The translations under genes and the position numbers were made by a program. DNA of 64,000 nucleotides from GCA-002050365 sp964237235 (GTDB lineage Bacteria > Acidobacteriota > Blastocatellia > Pyrinomonadales > Pyrinomonadaceae): NCBI GenBank assembly GCA_964237235.1, contig CAXSGY010000002.1, positions 62,001 to 126,000 on the forward strand, read 5' to 3'. The notes below the pieces were generated by a model. The model was not told the origin of the DNA. It ran no database searches and worked only from the letters and a program-made list of their open reading frames with translations. Positions 40,791 to 50,374 of the stretch are shown piece by piece. Each line of letters begins with the position of its first letter. The first letter of the stretch is position 1.

Positions 40791-43073
40791 CTATGTTTTG
40801 ACTTTCGAAATCAGAAATGCGCCGATGATTGAGAATAAAACGAGCGGACTCCAAACGGCGAATTCGGGCGGGATTGTTCCGTTCAGACCGAATTGTTCGA
40901 AAGTGCTGCTGAGTCCCATAAAGACGAGCCAGACGGCGACGGCGTAACCGACCGTGACGACTCTTCCTTTACGGCTTAGGGAAAGCGCGAACGGCGCGGT
41001 GAAAAGTGTGATGACGAACGGCAAAATCAAGGTCGTATATTTTTTTTCGAGCGCGACCTCAAAATTGCGGCGTTCGGTTTCCGATTCGCTCTGTTTGATT
41101 TGAGATTTGGTTTGCCCGATATTCAGATGGCTCGGCTTTTCGTATAAATCTTCAAACGGATTCGAGCTTTCGCTTAATTCCCCGTCGGTGAAAGGCGCGG
41201 TCGAAACTTTTCCCTGATTCCAGTTTTGCCGTTCCGCGCCGTCGAGAAACTCGATTTTATCGCGCTCCCAAATCGCCTGCGGGGTTTTGTAAATCGTCTG
41301 GATTTTCGTGCCGTCATCGGAAAACTCATAAACGGTCAGATTGTTGACCCGTTTGTTAAATTCGGATTTGCCGTCGAGTTCGAATGAATAAATGCGCCGG
41401 TCGTTCGCCACCCAGAATTTTCCCGTTTTATTCGCCGTCGCGCCGCGGCTGCGGATTTGATTTCTCAGTTCGTCCTGCAGAATATTAGCTCGCGGAGCAA
41501 CGAATTCCTGTATGCCGAAATTGATCGAACCGATGGCGAGCATCAAAACGAAGCACGGCAGAAGCAGACGGTAAACGCTTTGTCCGGCAGCCGTCCAAGT
41601 CACGATTTCGTTTTGTCTGGATTTGATGACGAACGTCGCCAGCGTCGCAATCATCAAGGCGGACGGTGCGAGCTGGATATAAATGAACGGAATCAAAAAC
41701 AAAAGATATTTGCCCAAAAGAGCCGCGCCGTTATCGATTTCGCCGGCGAATTTCCAAAGCTCGAAAGCCGTGAAAATCATATAAATGGAAGTCAGAAAAA
41801 CGAGCGTCAGGAAAAAGTATTTCAAAAGATTGACGATGATGTCCGAATCGAGAATTCCGGCTATCCAGCCGAAATTTAGTTTTCCCGCCGATGTTCTTTT
41901 CGAGAGTTCCGGCATTTTGAATTTAAGGATTTTGCCGAAACCGCCGAAATAATTTCGCATCAAACGCCTGTTTGAAAGAAAAAACCAGACGATTGCCAGT
42001 CCGCTCGCCGTTAGCGGAATCGCGCTCGCGCCCAGAACGCTGATGCGGTTTGTCCGCGCTAACTGCTCGCCGAAGAGCGTAATTAAGTAATAAAGAACCA
42101 GACCGGCAAGAGCGAGCAAAATACCGAAACCGCGCCCGCCGCGGTTGAACCGCAAAACAAGCGCGGTTCCCAAAAGCGCGAAAATCAAGGGCGTAATCGA
42201 AAGCAGAATTCTACGCTGCCATAAAATCTGCGCCTCGGTGCGCTCTTTCCCTTCTTTGGAATAAGCGTATTGCGCCAATTCCTGTAGTCCCAATTCTTCG
42301 GGCGTTTCTTCGGTTTGGCTTAATTTTTCAATGATTTCGCCGCGCTTTGTTTTGACCGCCACGCGAATTTGTCCGACATTTTCGGAAACGAACGACGGCT
42401 TGCCGTTTTGCGTCGAAAAAGTATTGACCAGCGCATTGTCCAAAACCAGTTCGGAAACTTCGCCTTTTGAATCAATCCGACCACTTCTCGACGTTATCAG
42501 ACGCGACTGGCTGTTCGATTGGTCTTCGTTGTAAATGAAGATATTTTTCCACGTTCCGTTTTCCAAATCGCCGCTTTTGACGTAAATCGTATAACCGTTA
42601 ATTTCGGTGTTGAATACGCCCGGCTCAATCGGCGATTCTAATTTGTAGAGCGCAGTTTGCAGCGCGACTTTTCTGACGATTTGCGCCGCGAACGGAACGC
42701 CATAGAGATTTATCAAAAACGTGAAAAGCGAAAGAATCGCGCCGAAAATTACCACCGGCAAAGCGATTTGAAAATTGCCGACACCGCTGCTTCTGACGGC
42801 AATCAGCTCGCTGTCGCCCTGCATTCTCGAAAGCCCGATAATCACGCCGACGAGAACTGCCATCGGACAGGTGAAGGCGATGACGTTCGGCACGAGCGCG
42901 AGAGTTAATTGCCAGACTAAATTTTTGGGAATTTGCGCGCCGAAGAAAATATCCGAGTAACGGCTCGCCTGCTGCACGAAAAGAATGACGCTTAAAAGCA
43001 GCCACGAAAAAACGAAATACGGCAAAATCGCTTGAATCAGATATTTCGAGATGAGCAAGCTGACGCGCTTCAT
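40791..43073 (-). CDS. Fused LptF-LptG lipopolysaccharide transport permease (760 aa)
   Basis: Residues 1-375 resemble LptF (SKYLIQAILPYFVFSWLLLS, CPMAVLVGVIIGLSRMQGDS, ELIAVRSSGV) and residues 400-760 resemble LptG (PSALMIATLATFVIKSRQNE, IVTWTAAGQSVYRLLLP, TLILPFVITLFTAPFALSLS). Each half has six membrane segments around a periplasmic beta-jellyroll. Together they form the permease of the LptB2FG extractor, normally two proteins of about 360 residues. Its start overlaps recO by 4 bp (ATGA). Confidence 0.92.
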   Translation of the reverse strand: MKRVSLLISKYLIQAILPYFVFSWLLLSVILFVQQASRYSDIFFGAQIPKNLVWQLTLALVPNVIAFTCPMAVLVGVIIGLSRMQGDSELIAVRSSGVGNFQIALPVVIFGAILSLFTFLINLYGVPFAAQIVRKVALQTALYKLESPIEPGVFNTEINGYTIYVKSGDLENGTWKNIFIYNEDQSNSQSRLITSRSGRIDSKGEVSELVLDNALVNTFSTQNGKPSFVSENVGQIRVAVKTKRGEIIEKLSQTEETPEELGLQELAQYAYSKEGKERTEAQILWQRRILLSITPLIFALLGTALVLRFNRGGRGFGILLALAGLVLYYLITLFGEQLARTNRISVLGASAIPLTASGLAIVWFFLSNRRLMRNYFGGFGKILKFKMPELSKRTSAGKLNFGWIAGILDSDIIVNLLKYFFLTLVFLTSIYMIFTAFELWKFAGEIDNGAALLGKYLLFLIPFIYIQLAPSALMIATLATFVIKSRQNEIVTWTAAGQSVYRLLLPCFVLMLAIGSINFGIQEFVAPRANILQDELRNQIRSRGATANKTGKFWVANDRRIYSFELDGKSEFNKRVNNLTVYEFSDDGTKIQTIYKTPQAIWERDKIEFLDGAERQNWNQGKVSTAPFTDGELSESSNPFEDLYEKPSHLNIGQTKSQIKQSESETERRNFEVALEKKYTTLILPFVITLFTAPFALSLSRKGRVVTVGYAVAVWLVFMGLSSTFEQFGLNGTIPPEFAVWSPLVLFSIIGAFLISKVKT

Positions 43074-43831
43074 TGAATTTGCAGATTCGCCGTTAAGAAT
43101 TTTTCGCCGACGGTTTCCTTGCCGAGAATGCCGGAAATTAAACGGCGCAAAATCTCGGAAATTTCACGCGCGTCCTCTCGGAAAGCCTGCGCGTATTCGA
43201 CAAATTCCGACGGCGATTTTTTGCGCGCCGCCGCGTAGATTTTTCTCTGTTGCGCCGTAATCGTCCGGCTGCCGCGATATTTTTGACACTGGCGGCAAAT
43301 CGTCTGAAAGTTTAGCTGCAAATCGGCATCGGCGTTCGTGTCGAGCGGCTTTTCGCAGTCTTCGCATTTCGACCAATCGGGTAGATAACCGCTCAATTTT
43401 AAAATCCAGATTTCAAAATAAAGCGCGACGCTTTCCAAATTCGTCGGCGACGCGGCGGCGGCTTCGAGACAAACTTTCGCCATTCGATACAGCGTTTCGT
43501 TCGGATCGTGCGGCGGCGCGAATTCGATCAGCAGATCAATTAAATACGCGAATTTTTGCAAAAACAGCGGGTTGCTCGCGCTTTCAAAAAACGACTTAAC
43601 AAGTTCGACGCGCCCGATTGAAACCAGCTCGCGTTCTTCTTTTTGAAAATATGAAATTTGCACGACGGAAAACGGTTCGAGACCGCCGCCGAAACGACTT
43701 TTGAGCCGCTTCGCGCCCTTGGCGACTCCGCGCACTAAGCCTTCGTTCGCGGTCAAAAGAACAGCGATTTTGTCGGCTTCCGCCAGACTGTAAGTTTTTA
43801 AAACTAACGCTTCGGTATCAACTAAACCCAT
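43070..43831 (-). CDS. recO: DNA repair protein RecO
   Basis: RecO aids RecA loading in recombinational repair. N-terminal OB fold VDTEALVLKTYSLAEADKIA, LTANEGLVRGVAKGAKRLKS, then helical domain and a zinc motif CEDC...CRQC (residues about 157-190). Complete at 253 residues. It overlaps lptFG by 4 bp and is likely cotranscribed with it. Confidence 0.95.
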   Translation of the reverse strand: MGLVDTEALVLKTYSLAEADKIAVLLTANEGLVRGVAKGAKRLKSRFGGGLEPFSVVQISYFQKEERELVSIGRVELVKSFFESASNPLFLQKFAYLIDLLIEFAPPHDPNETLYRMAKVCLEAAAASPTNLESVALYFEIWILKLSGYLPDWSKCEDCEKPLDTNADADLQLNFQTICRQCQKYRGSRTITAQQRKIYAAARKKSPSEFVEYAQAFREDAREISEILRRLISGILGKETVGEKFLTANLQIQ

Positions 43832-43843
43832 TTTTTATTAAAA

Positions 43844-44014
43844 CTACCAGGGAATAAAATAAAATATCCAAGCCAAAACCAGACTGACAATTAAAAACTC
43901 GGCGAAGATTTTCAATCCGTATAAAATTTTCGCGCGGTTGTCGCCTTCGGCAAAAACGCCGAACGCGGTGGCGACGAAAAAAGCGAAGCCGAATAAATAC
44001 AGAAAATGAATCAT
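43844..44014 (-). CDS. Small membrane protein (56 aa)
   Basis: ATG at 44014 follows GGAGG by 5 nt and overlaps the stop of the upstream gene (ATGA), so it is probably real. Two hydrophobic segments (FLYLFGFAFFVATAFGVF, FLIVSLVLAWIFYFIPW) with a basic middle. No family recognised. Confidence 0.7.
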   Translation of the reverse strand: MIHFLYLFGFAFFVATAFGVFAEGDNRAKILYGLKIFAEFLIVSLVLAWIFYFIPW

Positions 44015-44391
44015 CTTTTCCTCCCTAATTGGATGTCAATCGCGTCTATCACGGCTAGAAAATTTAACAAACCGGAGATTTCCAAAAACCTTCCTCCGTA
44101 TTCAAATGTGGCGGAAGCGGCGGCATTGGCGGGCGGATTATTTAGAAGATAAAAGCTAATTAACGCGCCCAAGCCGTTTCCTAAACGGGCGAAAATATTG
44201 AGCAGGTAAAGCAGCGCGCCGTCCTTAAAGTCGAAGCCCGGATAATACGCGCCCCCGCTCAAAACGGCGATAATGAACATCGCCCAGATTACGCCGCCGA
44301 TTATCAAACCGCGCTTAACGCGCCCTTGTAAAAGATGTCCGACTCCGGGCAGAAACCAGGCTGCGATTCCGGTGATAAATGTGTTGTCCAT
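44011..44391 (-). CDS. Small membrane protein, DUF6677-like (126 aa)
   Basis: Pattern FITGIAAWFLPGVGHLLQGR at the N-terminus, followed by RGLIIGGVIWAMFIIAV, is of the kind found in small TM2/DUF6677-like proteins. Four hydrophobic segments. It overlaps the 56-aa membrane protein gene by 4 bp, so the two are translationally coupled. Function unknown. Confidence 0.7.
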   Translation of the reverse strand: MDNTFITGIAAWFLPGVGHLLQGRVKRGLIIGGVIWAMFIIAVLSGGAYYPGFDFKDGALLYLLNIFARLGNGLGALISFYLLNNPPANAAASATFEYGGRFLEISGLLNFLAVIDAIDIQLGRKR

Positions 44392-44514
44392 AGATTTCTA
44401 AAGTTCTTTAAGTTGACGATTAAAAGTCGGCGGAACGACGTTCGCTTTTCTACTTGATTAATTGTCGCACAAACTATGCTGAATACGGGTTTTAGCACAA
44501 TCTCACAATTTACT

Positions 44515-45708
44515 TTAACTCTGATATATTAAGTATTTTTCACATAACCGCTCGAATTTATTTACGTCTTCGCGCCAGAAAAGTTTTATATCTTTCACCG
44601 AACCGCCGGCTTCGATCATTTCACGAATCTTCGTTGTTCCGGCGATAACATCAAACGGATTTCTCTCAAATTCGTATTCATACGCCGTCGTTTTCCAGCT
44701 AAATTTTTCGCCGTATAAATCACGGATCGTTTTAATCATTGCGATGCCGGTCAAAACCGGCTCGAAAGCATCGCGGTCGGCAACGTGAACGAAAACGCCG
44801 CCGCACGTTTGACCCGCGTGTTTTTGAAAAGTCGGCAAAAAGCTTATCGGACGAAAAACCGCGCCCGGCAAATCGAGCGACTTCAAAGCGTCGGCGTATT
44901 CGTTCGGTTCGATATACGGCGCGCCGACGATTTCAAACGGGCGCGTCGTTCCTCTGCCCTCGGAAACTTCGGTTCCCTCAAAATAAACCGTCGCCGGAAA
45001 AACAATCGTCGTGTCAACCGTCGGCATATTCGGCGAAGGTATCGCCCACGGCGCGTCGGTTTCGTCGTAAAAATCTTCACGGTTCCAGTTATCCATCGAG
45101 ACGACTTCGAGTTCGCAGTTCAGATGAAATTCATCGTTGAAAAGTTTCGCCAGTTCTCCGACGGTCAAACCGTGCCGCATCGGAATCGGAAACTGCCCGA
45201 CAAACGATTCGTGTCCGACTTCAAGCAGATTGCCTTCGACTTTTACGCCGTTGATCGGATTCGGACGGTCGAGAACGAACATTTTTTTTCCGAATTTAGC
45301 GCAGGCTTTCATCGCATACGCCATCGTGTAGATAAAAGTATAAACGCGGCAGCCGACATCCTGCAGATCGAAAACGAGCGCGTCCACGCCGGAAAGCATT
45401 TCTGCGGTCGGTTCGCGCGTTTCGCTGTAAAGCGAAAAAACCGGCAAACCGGTCGCCCGATCAGACGCGTGCGCGGTTTCGACCATATTGTCCTGCACAT
45501 CGCCGCGAATACCGTGCTGCGGTCCGAACAGCGCGGTCAGATTGACGCTGTTATTCGCAAAAAATAAATCCGCCGCGTGCTGAAATTGATGATTGAGCGA
45601 GGCTTGATTGCAGATTAAACCGACTCTTAGATTTTTCAATAAGCCGACTTGTTCGTCTAAAATTTTTTCCAGACCCAATTTGATTTTTTTGCGCTGAAGT
45701 TTTGCCAC
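44515..45708 (-). CDS. NamZ-like exo-beta-N-acetylmuramidase (DUF1343)
   Basis: Signatures NLRVGLICNQASL, FGPQHGIRGDVQDNM, VDALVFDLQDVGCRVYTFIY, MKACAKFGKKMFVLDRPNPI, PIPMRHGLTVGELAKLFND, WAIPSPNMPTVDTTIVFPAT, EGRGTTRPFEIVGAPYI are those of the DUF1343/NamZ family. These enzymes remove terminal MurNAc in cell-wall recycling. No signal peptide is visible, so it may act in the cytoplasm. Start is uncertain: GTG at 45708 is used, and TTG at 45771 is an alternative. Confidence 0.87.
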   Translation of the reverse strand: MAKLQRKKIKLGLEKILDEQVGLLKNLRVGLICNQASLNHQFQHAADLFFANNSVNLTALFGPQHGIRGDVQDNMVETAHASDRATGLPVFSLYSETREPTAEMLSGVDALVFDLQDVGCRVYTFIYTMAYAMKACAKFGKKMFVLDRPNPINGVKVEGNLLEVGHESFVGQFPIPMRHGLTVGELAKLFNDEFHLNCELEVVSMDNWNREDFYDETDAPWAIPSPNMPTVDTTIVFPATVYFEGTEVSEGRGTTRPFEIVGAPYIEPNEYADALKSLDLPGAVFRPISFLPTFQKHAGQTCGGVFVHVADRDAFEPVLTGIAMIKTIRDLYGEKFSWKTTAYEYEFERNPFDVIAGTTKIREMIEAGGSVKDIKLFWREDVNKFERLCEKYLIYQS

Positions 45709-45878
45709 GAGATTTTTGCAATTTCCTTTTTTATTATTTTCTAAAAAAAATTCGGCGGCGACGGCTGTCAAAAACCCGGTTCGTTCCGCTATTTTGATTA
45801 AACTTTACAATGTTCAAACAAATCGCGCCGATAGTCAATTTGAGCATTTCGGATGAAAGATTTATCATATTCCTTTGT

Positions 45879-46430
45879 ATGAAATTACTGAAAAATTCCG
45901 AACGTATTCGCTCAACCACCGTTCTACTTGTTCAACGCAACGACCAAATCGCCATGGCTGGCGACGGTCAGGTAACTTTAGGCGAAACCGTCATCAAAGC
46001 CAATGCCCGCAAGGTGCGGCGAATTTTTAACGGCGAAGTTTTGGTCGGATTCGCGGGCGCGACCGCCGACGCTTTTTCGCTCCTCAGCAAATTTGAAACG
46101 AAACTCGAACAATTTCAAGGACAGCTCGAACGCGCCGCCATCGAGTTGAGCAAAGACTGGCGAACCGATAAATATCTGCGCCATCTCGAGGCTCTCTTAA
46201 TCGTCGCCGACAAAAAAGACGCATTTTTAATTTCCGGCAAAGGCGACGTTATTTCGTCGGACGAAGGCTTGCTGTCGGTCGGTTCGGGCAGTATGTATGC
46301 CCTCGCCGCCGCTCGCGCCCTTCTGAAAAACACCGCAATGACGGCACGCGAAATCGCCGTCGAATCCTTGAAAATCGCCGGTGAAATTTGCATCTACACC
46401 AATTCCGACATATTGGTCGAAGAAATTTAA
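45879..46430 (+). CDS. hslV: ATP-dependent protease subunit HslV
   Basis: Peptidase of the HslVU complex. The catalytic threonine follows a short propeptide (RIRSTTVLLVQRNDQIAMAG), then GDGQVTLG, GFAGATADAF, GSGSMYALAAARALL. Complete at 183 residues. ATG at 45879 leaves an 11-residue leader, a little longer than usual. hslU begins 19 nt downstream. Confidence 0.95.
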   Translation: MKLLKNSERIRSTTVLLVQRNDQIAMAGDGQVTLGETVIKANARKVRRIFNGEVLVGFAGATADAFSLLSKFETKLEQFQGQLERAAIELSKDWRTDKYLRHLEALLIVADKKDAFLISGKGDVISSDEGLLSVGSGSMYALAAARALLKNTAMTAREIAVESLKIAGEICIYTNSDILVEEI

Positions 46431-46449
46431 ATCTTAAAAAGAAAAGAAA

Positions 46450-47868
46450 ATGGCAATTTATCTGAGCGGCGAAGTAAAGGAAGCCGCGCCGAAATTAAAA
46501 TTAGACGATTTAGTGCCGCGCGAGATTGTCGCGGAATTGGACAAATACGTCGTCGGTCAGACGAACGCCAAACGCGCCGTCGCCGTCGCGCTTCGCAACC
46601 GCATCCGACGGCAAAAATTGCTACCCGAAATTGCCCGCGACGTTTTGCCGAAAAATATTCTGATGATCGGTTCGACCGGTGTCGGTAAAACCGAAATTGC
46701 CCGTCGCCTGGCGCGCCTCGCCAATTCGCCGTTTATTAAAATCGAAGCCTCGAAATTTACCGAAGTCGGCTATGTCGGGCGCGATGTCGAAAGTATGATC
46801 CGCGAATTGACCGAAGTTTCCGTCGAAATGACCAAACAGGCCGCGTTTGAAGAGGTTCGGGAAAGAGCGTTTGAAAATGTCGAGGAAAAAATTCTCGACA
46901 TTCTATTTCCGGCTTCCGACAATTTTTACACGGGCGATTCCAACGATAATCAAACATTAGATTTGACCGAAAAACCCGCCAATTCTAACCGCACCAGAGA
47001 AAAACTCCGCGAACAGTTGCGAAACGGCGATCTCGACAATCGTTTGATCGAAGTCGAAACGCAGGATCGCGGAAACGCGACGATAGATTTTGTCGGCGGT
47101 CAGGGAATGGAGGAGATGGGGGTAAATTTTAAAGATATGTTCGGCAATCTTTTTCCTACAAAATCAGTCCGTCGCAAGTTGAAAATTTCCGAAGCGCGAA
47201 CGCTTCTGCTGCGCGAAGAACAGGAAAAATTAGTTGACTCCGAACAAATCAATCGGGCGGCGATTGAAAAACTCGAATCCGCCGGAATCATTTTTCTCGA
47301 CGAGATAGATAAAATCGCCGGACGCGAATCGGGCAGCGGCAGCCCGGACGTTTCTCGCGAAGGCGTGCAGAGAGATTTATTGCCGATTATCGAAGGCACG
47401 ACCGTCAACACACGCTACGGAATGGTCAACACCGAGCATATTTTATTTATCGCCGCCGGCGCGTTTCACGTGTCCAAACCTTCGGATTTAATACCCGAGC
47501 TGCAAGGGCGATTTCCGATACGCGTCGAGCTGGAATCCTTGACGCTCGACGACTTTAAGCGAATCCTTATACAGCCTAAGAATTCGCTTATTAAGCAATA
47601 TCAAGCACTGCTTAAAACCGAAGACGTTAATCTCGAGTTTACCGAAGACGCGATAGCGACGCTTGCCGAAATGACCGTCAACATCAATAAAACAACCGAA
47701 GATATTGGCGCGCGCAGATTACATACGCTGCTCGAAAAACTGCTCGAGGAAATCAGTTTCGCCGGCAACGAATTGGAAAACAAAGACCAGACGATAGATT
47801 CCGAATACGTAAATGAAAAACTCGGCGAGCTAATTAAGGATCAAAATCTAAGACAATACATACTTTGA
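46450..47868 (+). CDS. hslU: HslU ATPase subunit
   Basis: AAA+ unfoldase paired with HslV. Walker A MIGSTGVGKTEIARRLA, pore motif SKFTEVGYVGRDVES, Walker B GIIFLDEIDKIAG, and the C-terminal tail LIKDQNLRQYIL that opens HslV. The I-domain spans about residues 110-240. Normal length (472). Confidence 0.97.
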   Translation: MAIYLSGEVKEAAPKLKLDDLVPREIVAELDKYVVGQTNAKRAVAVALRNRIRRQKLLPEIARDVLPKNILMIGSTGVGKTEIARRLARLANSPFIKIEASKFTEVGYVGRDVESMIRELTEVSVEMTKQAAFEEVRERAFENVEEKILDILFPASDNFYTGDSNDNQTLDLTEKPANSNRTREKLREQLRNGDLDNRLIEVETQDRGNATIDFVGGQGMEEMGVNFKDMFGNLFPTKSVRRKLKISEARTLLLREEQEKLVDSEQINRAAIEKLESAGIIFLDEIDKIAGRESGSGSPDVSREGVQRDLLPIIEGTTVNTRYGMVNTEHILFIAAGAFHVSKPSDLIPELQGRFPIRVELESLTLDDFKRILIQPKNSLIKQYQALLKTEDVNLEFTEDAIATLAEMTVNINKTTEDIGARRLHTLLEKLLEEISFAGNELENKDQTIDSEYVNEKLGELIKDQNLRQYIL

Positions 47869-47886
47869 AACGGCAGGTTAAACAAA

Positions 47887-48984
47887 ATGCTTAAGCACTT
47901 TATTTTAAGCAAAAACCATCCTAAAAAAGCGGCATTAGCGTTTATCTTTTTTGCTTTGCTTAGCGGCTTAAGTTGCGGCAAGCGAAAGCCGCCGCTGCCG
48001 CCCGTTGAAAAAATTCAGCAGCGCGGCGAGATCAGCGGCTTACAGCGCGGCAAGACGGTAATTTTGACCTGGACGTTGCCCGCCAAAAATCCGGCTGACG
48101 GTAAAACATCCGGCATCGTTCGCGCAGATGTTTATCGTCTTGCCGAAGCCGTTAATTCGCCGCTGACGCTTTCCGCGGAAGAATTCGCTTCGAGAAGCAG
48201 TCTGATTTCGACGGTTCCGGTTGGCGATTCGGATTTTGTCGTCGGAAAACAAATCTTTATTGACAATCTGGAATTTACCGGTCAAGCCGTGCGTCTTCGT
48301 TATGCCATACGATTCGTTAATTCTTCCGGTCAGAAAGCGGCGTTTTCAAATTTTCTTCTGCTCGAATCTTTAGCCGGAACAGCTCTGCCGCCAACCGCCT
48401 TGCAAGGTGAAGTTTTGGAAGACAAAATCCGTCTGAGCTGGAAAAGTCCGACCGCAAATGTCGATAACTCGACACCGGCGAACATTATCGGATTCAATAT
48501 TTACCGCACCGAAACCGGCGGCGCGACGCTTTTGAATAAATCTCCGGTAACCGTTGAAAACTACAACGACGTTCCATTTGAATTCGAGAAAAAATATCAA
48601 TATTTTGCGCGGACGATTTCGCTCGGGACGGATGGCGAAATGGTTGAAAGCGGCGATTCAAACGTCTTTGAAATTTCCGCTAAAGATAACTTTAAACCGC
48701 AACCGCCTGCTTCGCTGACCATCGCCGCCGCGCCGAAAAATCTTTCGATATTTTTCGCCGCCAACCGCGAAATGGATATTGCGGGTTACAAAGTTTTCCG
48801 CTCGACCGACGCTTCATTGCCCAAATCTGAATGGCGGCTTTTGAACGCCGAGCTTCTGACGACCAACACATTTCAAGACTTAACAATCGAATCGGGGACA
48901 ATGTATTTTTATTACATAACCGCGGTTGACCGCGCCGGAAACGTCAGCGATCCTTCGGAAATTGTCTCGGAAACCGCGCCATAA
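47887..48984 (+). CDS. Lipoprotein with fibronectin type III domains (365 aa)
   Basis: Lipobox LLSGLSCGKRKPP with Cys near residue 30. Three FN3-like modules follow, with typical LTWTLP, IRLSWKSP and GYKVFRST strands and YYYITAVDRAGNVS at the end. Probably outer-membrane or periplasm facing, with an adhesive or scaffold role. It follows hslU by 18 nt. Confidence 0.8.
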   Translation: MLKHFILSKNHPKKAALAFIFFALLSGLSCGKRKPPLPPVEKIQQRGEISGLQRGKTVILTWTLPAKNPADGKTSGIVRADVYRLAEAVNSPLTLSAEEFASRSSLISTVPVGDSDFVVGKQIFIDNLEFTGQAVRLRYAIRFVNSSGQKAAFSNFLLLESLAGTALPPTALQGEVLEDKIRLSWKSPTANVDNSTPANIIGFNIYRTETGGATLLNKSPVTVENYNDVPFEFEKKYQYFARTISLGTDGEMVESGDSNVFEISAKDNFKPQPPASLTIAAAPKNLSIFFAANREMDIAGYKVFRSTDASLPKSEWRLLNAELLTTNTFQDLTIESGTMYFYYITAVDRAGNVSDPSEIVSETAP

Positions 48985-48992
48985 AAAATTTT

Positions 48993-49766
48993 ATGAAAAT
49001 CTGTCGTTTTGAATCGAACAATGAAATTTTTTGGGGAATGATCCGGGGCGAAGAACTTTTCGCTTTGGAATACACGGGCAATTTGCCATCTTTTAATGAA
49101 ACGTCCGCGTCCGGTAAAACTTTTAATCTTAACGAAGTAAAACTTCTCGCGCCGGTCACGCCTTCCAAAATCGTCTGCGTCGGTCGCAATTACGCCGAAC
49201 ACGCCGCCGAATTAGGAAACGACGTTCCGAAAGAACCTCTGCTTTTTTTGAAAGCCCCGTCGGCAATTATCAAAGACCGTGAACCGATTATCATTCCCGA
49301 ACAGTCCGCACAGGTCGAACACGAAGGCGAGCTTGCAGTCGTTATCGGACGCAGCTGTAAAAATCTTTCGGCACAAGAAAATCCGATGGATTATGTGTTC
49401 GGCTATTTATGTCTGAACGACGTTACCGCCCGCGATTTACAAAAAAAGGACGTGCAGTTTACGCGGGCAAAATCATTTGATACGTTTTGTCCGGTCGGCG
49501 CGTTTATCGAAACTGATGCCAGCGTCGGAGACGTACGCCTCACGACTAAAGTCAACGGCGTTATCAAACAGGACGGGCGCACGTCGCGGATGGTTTTTAA
49601 CATTCCGTTTTTGATAAGATATATTTCGGAACAGATGACTTTAAATTCAGGCGACATAATCGCCACCGGCACGCCTTCCGGCGTTTCAAAATTAAATGCG
49701 GGCGATGTCTGCGAGGTAGAAATAGAAGGCATCGGAAAACTTTCGAACCCGGTTAGACAGCAATGA
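48993..49766 (+). CDS. Fumarylacetoacetate hydrolase family protein (257 aa)
   Basis: FAH fold: KIVCVGRNYAEHAAELG, FLKAPSAI, VEHEGELAVVIG with the metal-binding Glu pair, GYLCLNDVTARDLQ, FDTFCPVGAFI, GDIIATGTPSGV. Members cleave or decarboxylate beta-diketo acids such as oxaloacetate or homoprotocatechuate products; the exact substrate is not predictable. Complete. It overlaps the next gene by 4 bp. Confidence 0.92.
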   Translation: MKICRFESNNEIFWGMIRGEELFALEYTGNLPSFNETSASGKTFNLNEVKLLAPVTPSKIVCVGRNYAEHAAELGNDVPKEPLLFLKAPSAIIKDREPIIIPEQSAQVEHEGELAVVIGRSCKNLSAQENPMDYVFGYLCLNDVTARDLQKKDVQFTRAKSFDTFCPVGAFIETDASVGDVRLTTKVNGVIKQDGRTSRMVFNIPFLIRYISEQMTLNSGDIIATGTPSGVSKLNAGDVCEVEIEGIGKLSNPVRQQ

Positions 49767-50287
49767 AACAATGCCCGCGTTGCAATTTAATCTACACTGA
49801 CGACACGCTCGAATTTTGTCTCGAGGACGGAAGCCGACTCGTTACCGACTCGTCGCCGCAAACCGAAACGCCGACCGTTTTCGCCGCCAAAAAAGCAGCA
49901 CATACAACGGAAAAAACCGTTAATCTGCCTTTCTCCCGGAAAATCGAAAACTTCGATCTAAAGGCAGAAAAATTACAAAACACCGGACATTCGCAATCGA
50001 TTGAAAACAAAAAGGACGGGCGAAATTTGAAGATAATCGAAATTTCTGCAATCGCCGTTGCTCTTCTACATAATTGGTGGCAGTGGCTTTATCTGAACAA
50101 TCAATACTACTCGACGTTTACCGCTTATGTTTTATCGGCAAATTTTTTAATGTGGCTTTTACTTTTGGCAATCGGCATCGGCATCGGGTTGTATGCGGTA
50201 AAGCTGGCGCGAAATAAATCTGTTCCGATTATCAGTTTAGTCATTTTAGCCGTTAATTTGATATTATTTGTCGTTCCCAAACGGTGA
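49763..50287 (+). CDS. Zinc-ribbon membrane protein (174 aa)
   Basis: The N-terminus KQCPRCNLIYTDDTLEFCLE is a short zinc-ribbon-like motif (CPRC...C) followed by a polar linker and three hydrophobic segments (residues about 90-170). Proteins with this opening are common in Blastocatellia in my recollection. ATGA overlap with the FAH gene. Function unknown. Confidence 0.7.
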   Translation: MKQCPRCNLIYTDDTLEFCLEDGSRLVTDSSPQTETPTVFAAKKAAHTTEKTVNLPFSRKIENFDLKAEKLQNTGHSQSIENKKDGRNLKIIEISAIAVALLHNWWQWLYLNNQYYSTFTAYVLSANFLMWLLLLAIGIGIGLYAVKLARNKSVPIISLVILAVNLILFVVPKR

Positions 50288-50374
50288 AAAATTAATTGCT
50301 GCGCGGACAAATTTCGGCACAATTTGTTTTTGAGAATATTTATTCAGAGGATATGTTGTTACAAGGAGAAAAAA

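Noticed and set aside
33192..43831. Integron integrase or attI site
   Set aside because: No tyrosine recombinase is encoded on either side; the genes to the right are lptFG and recO, and to the left ahcY and metK.
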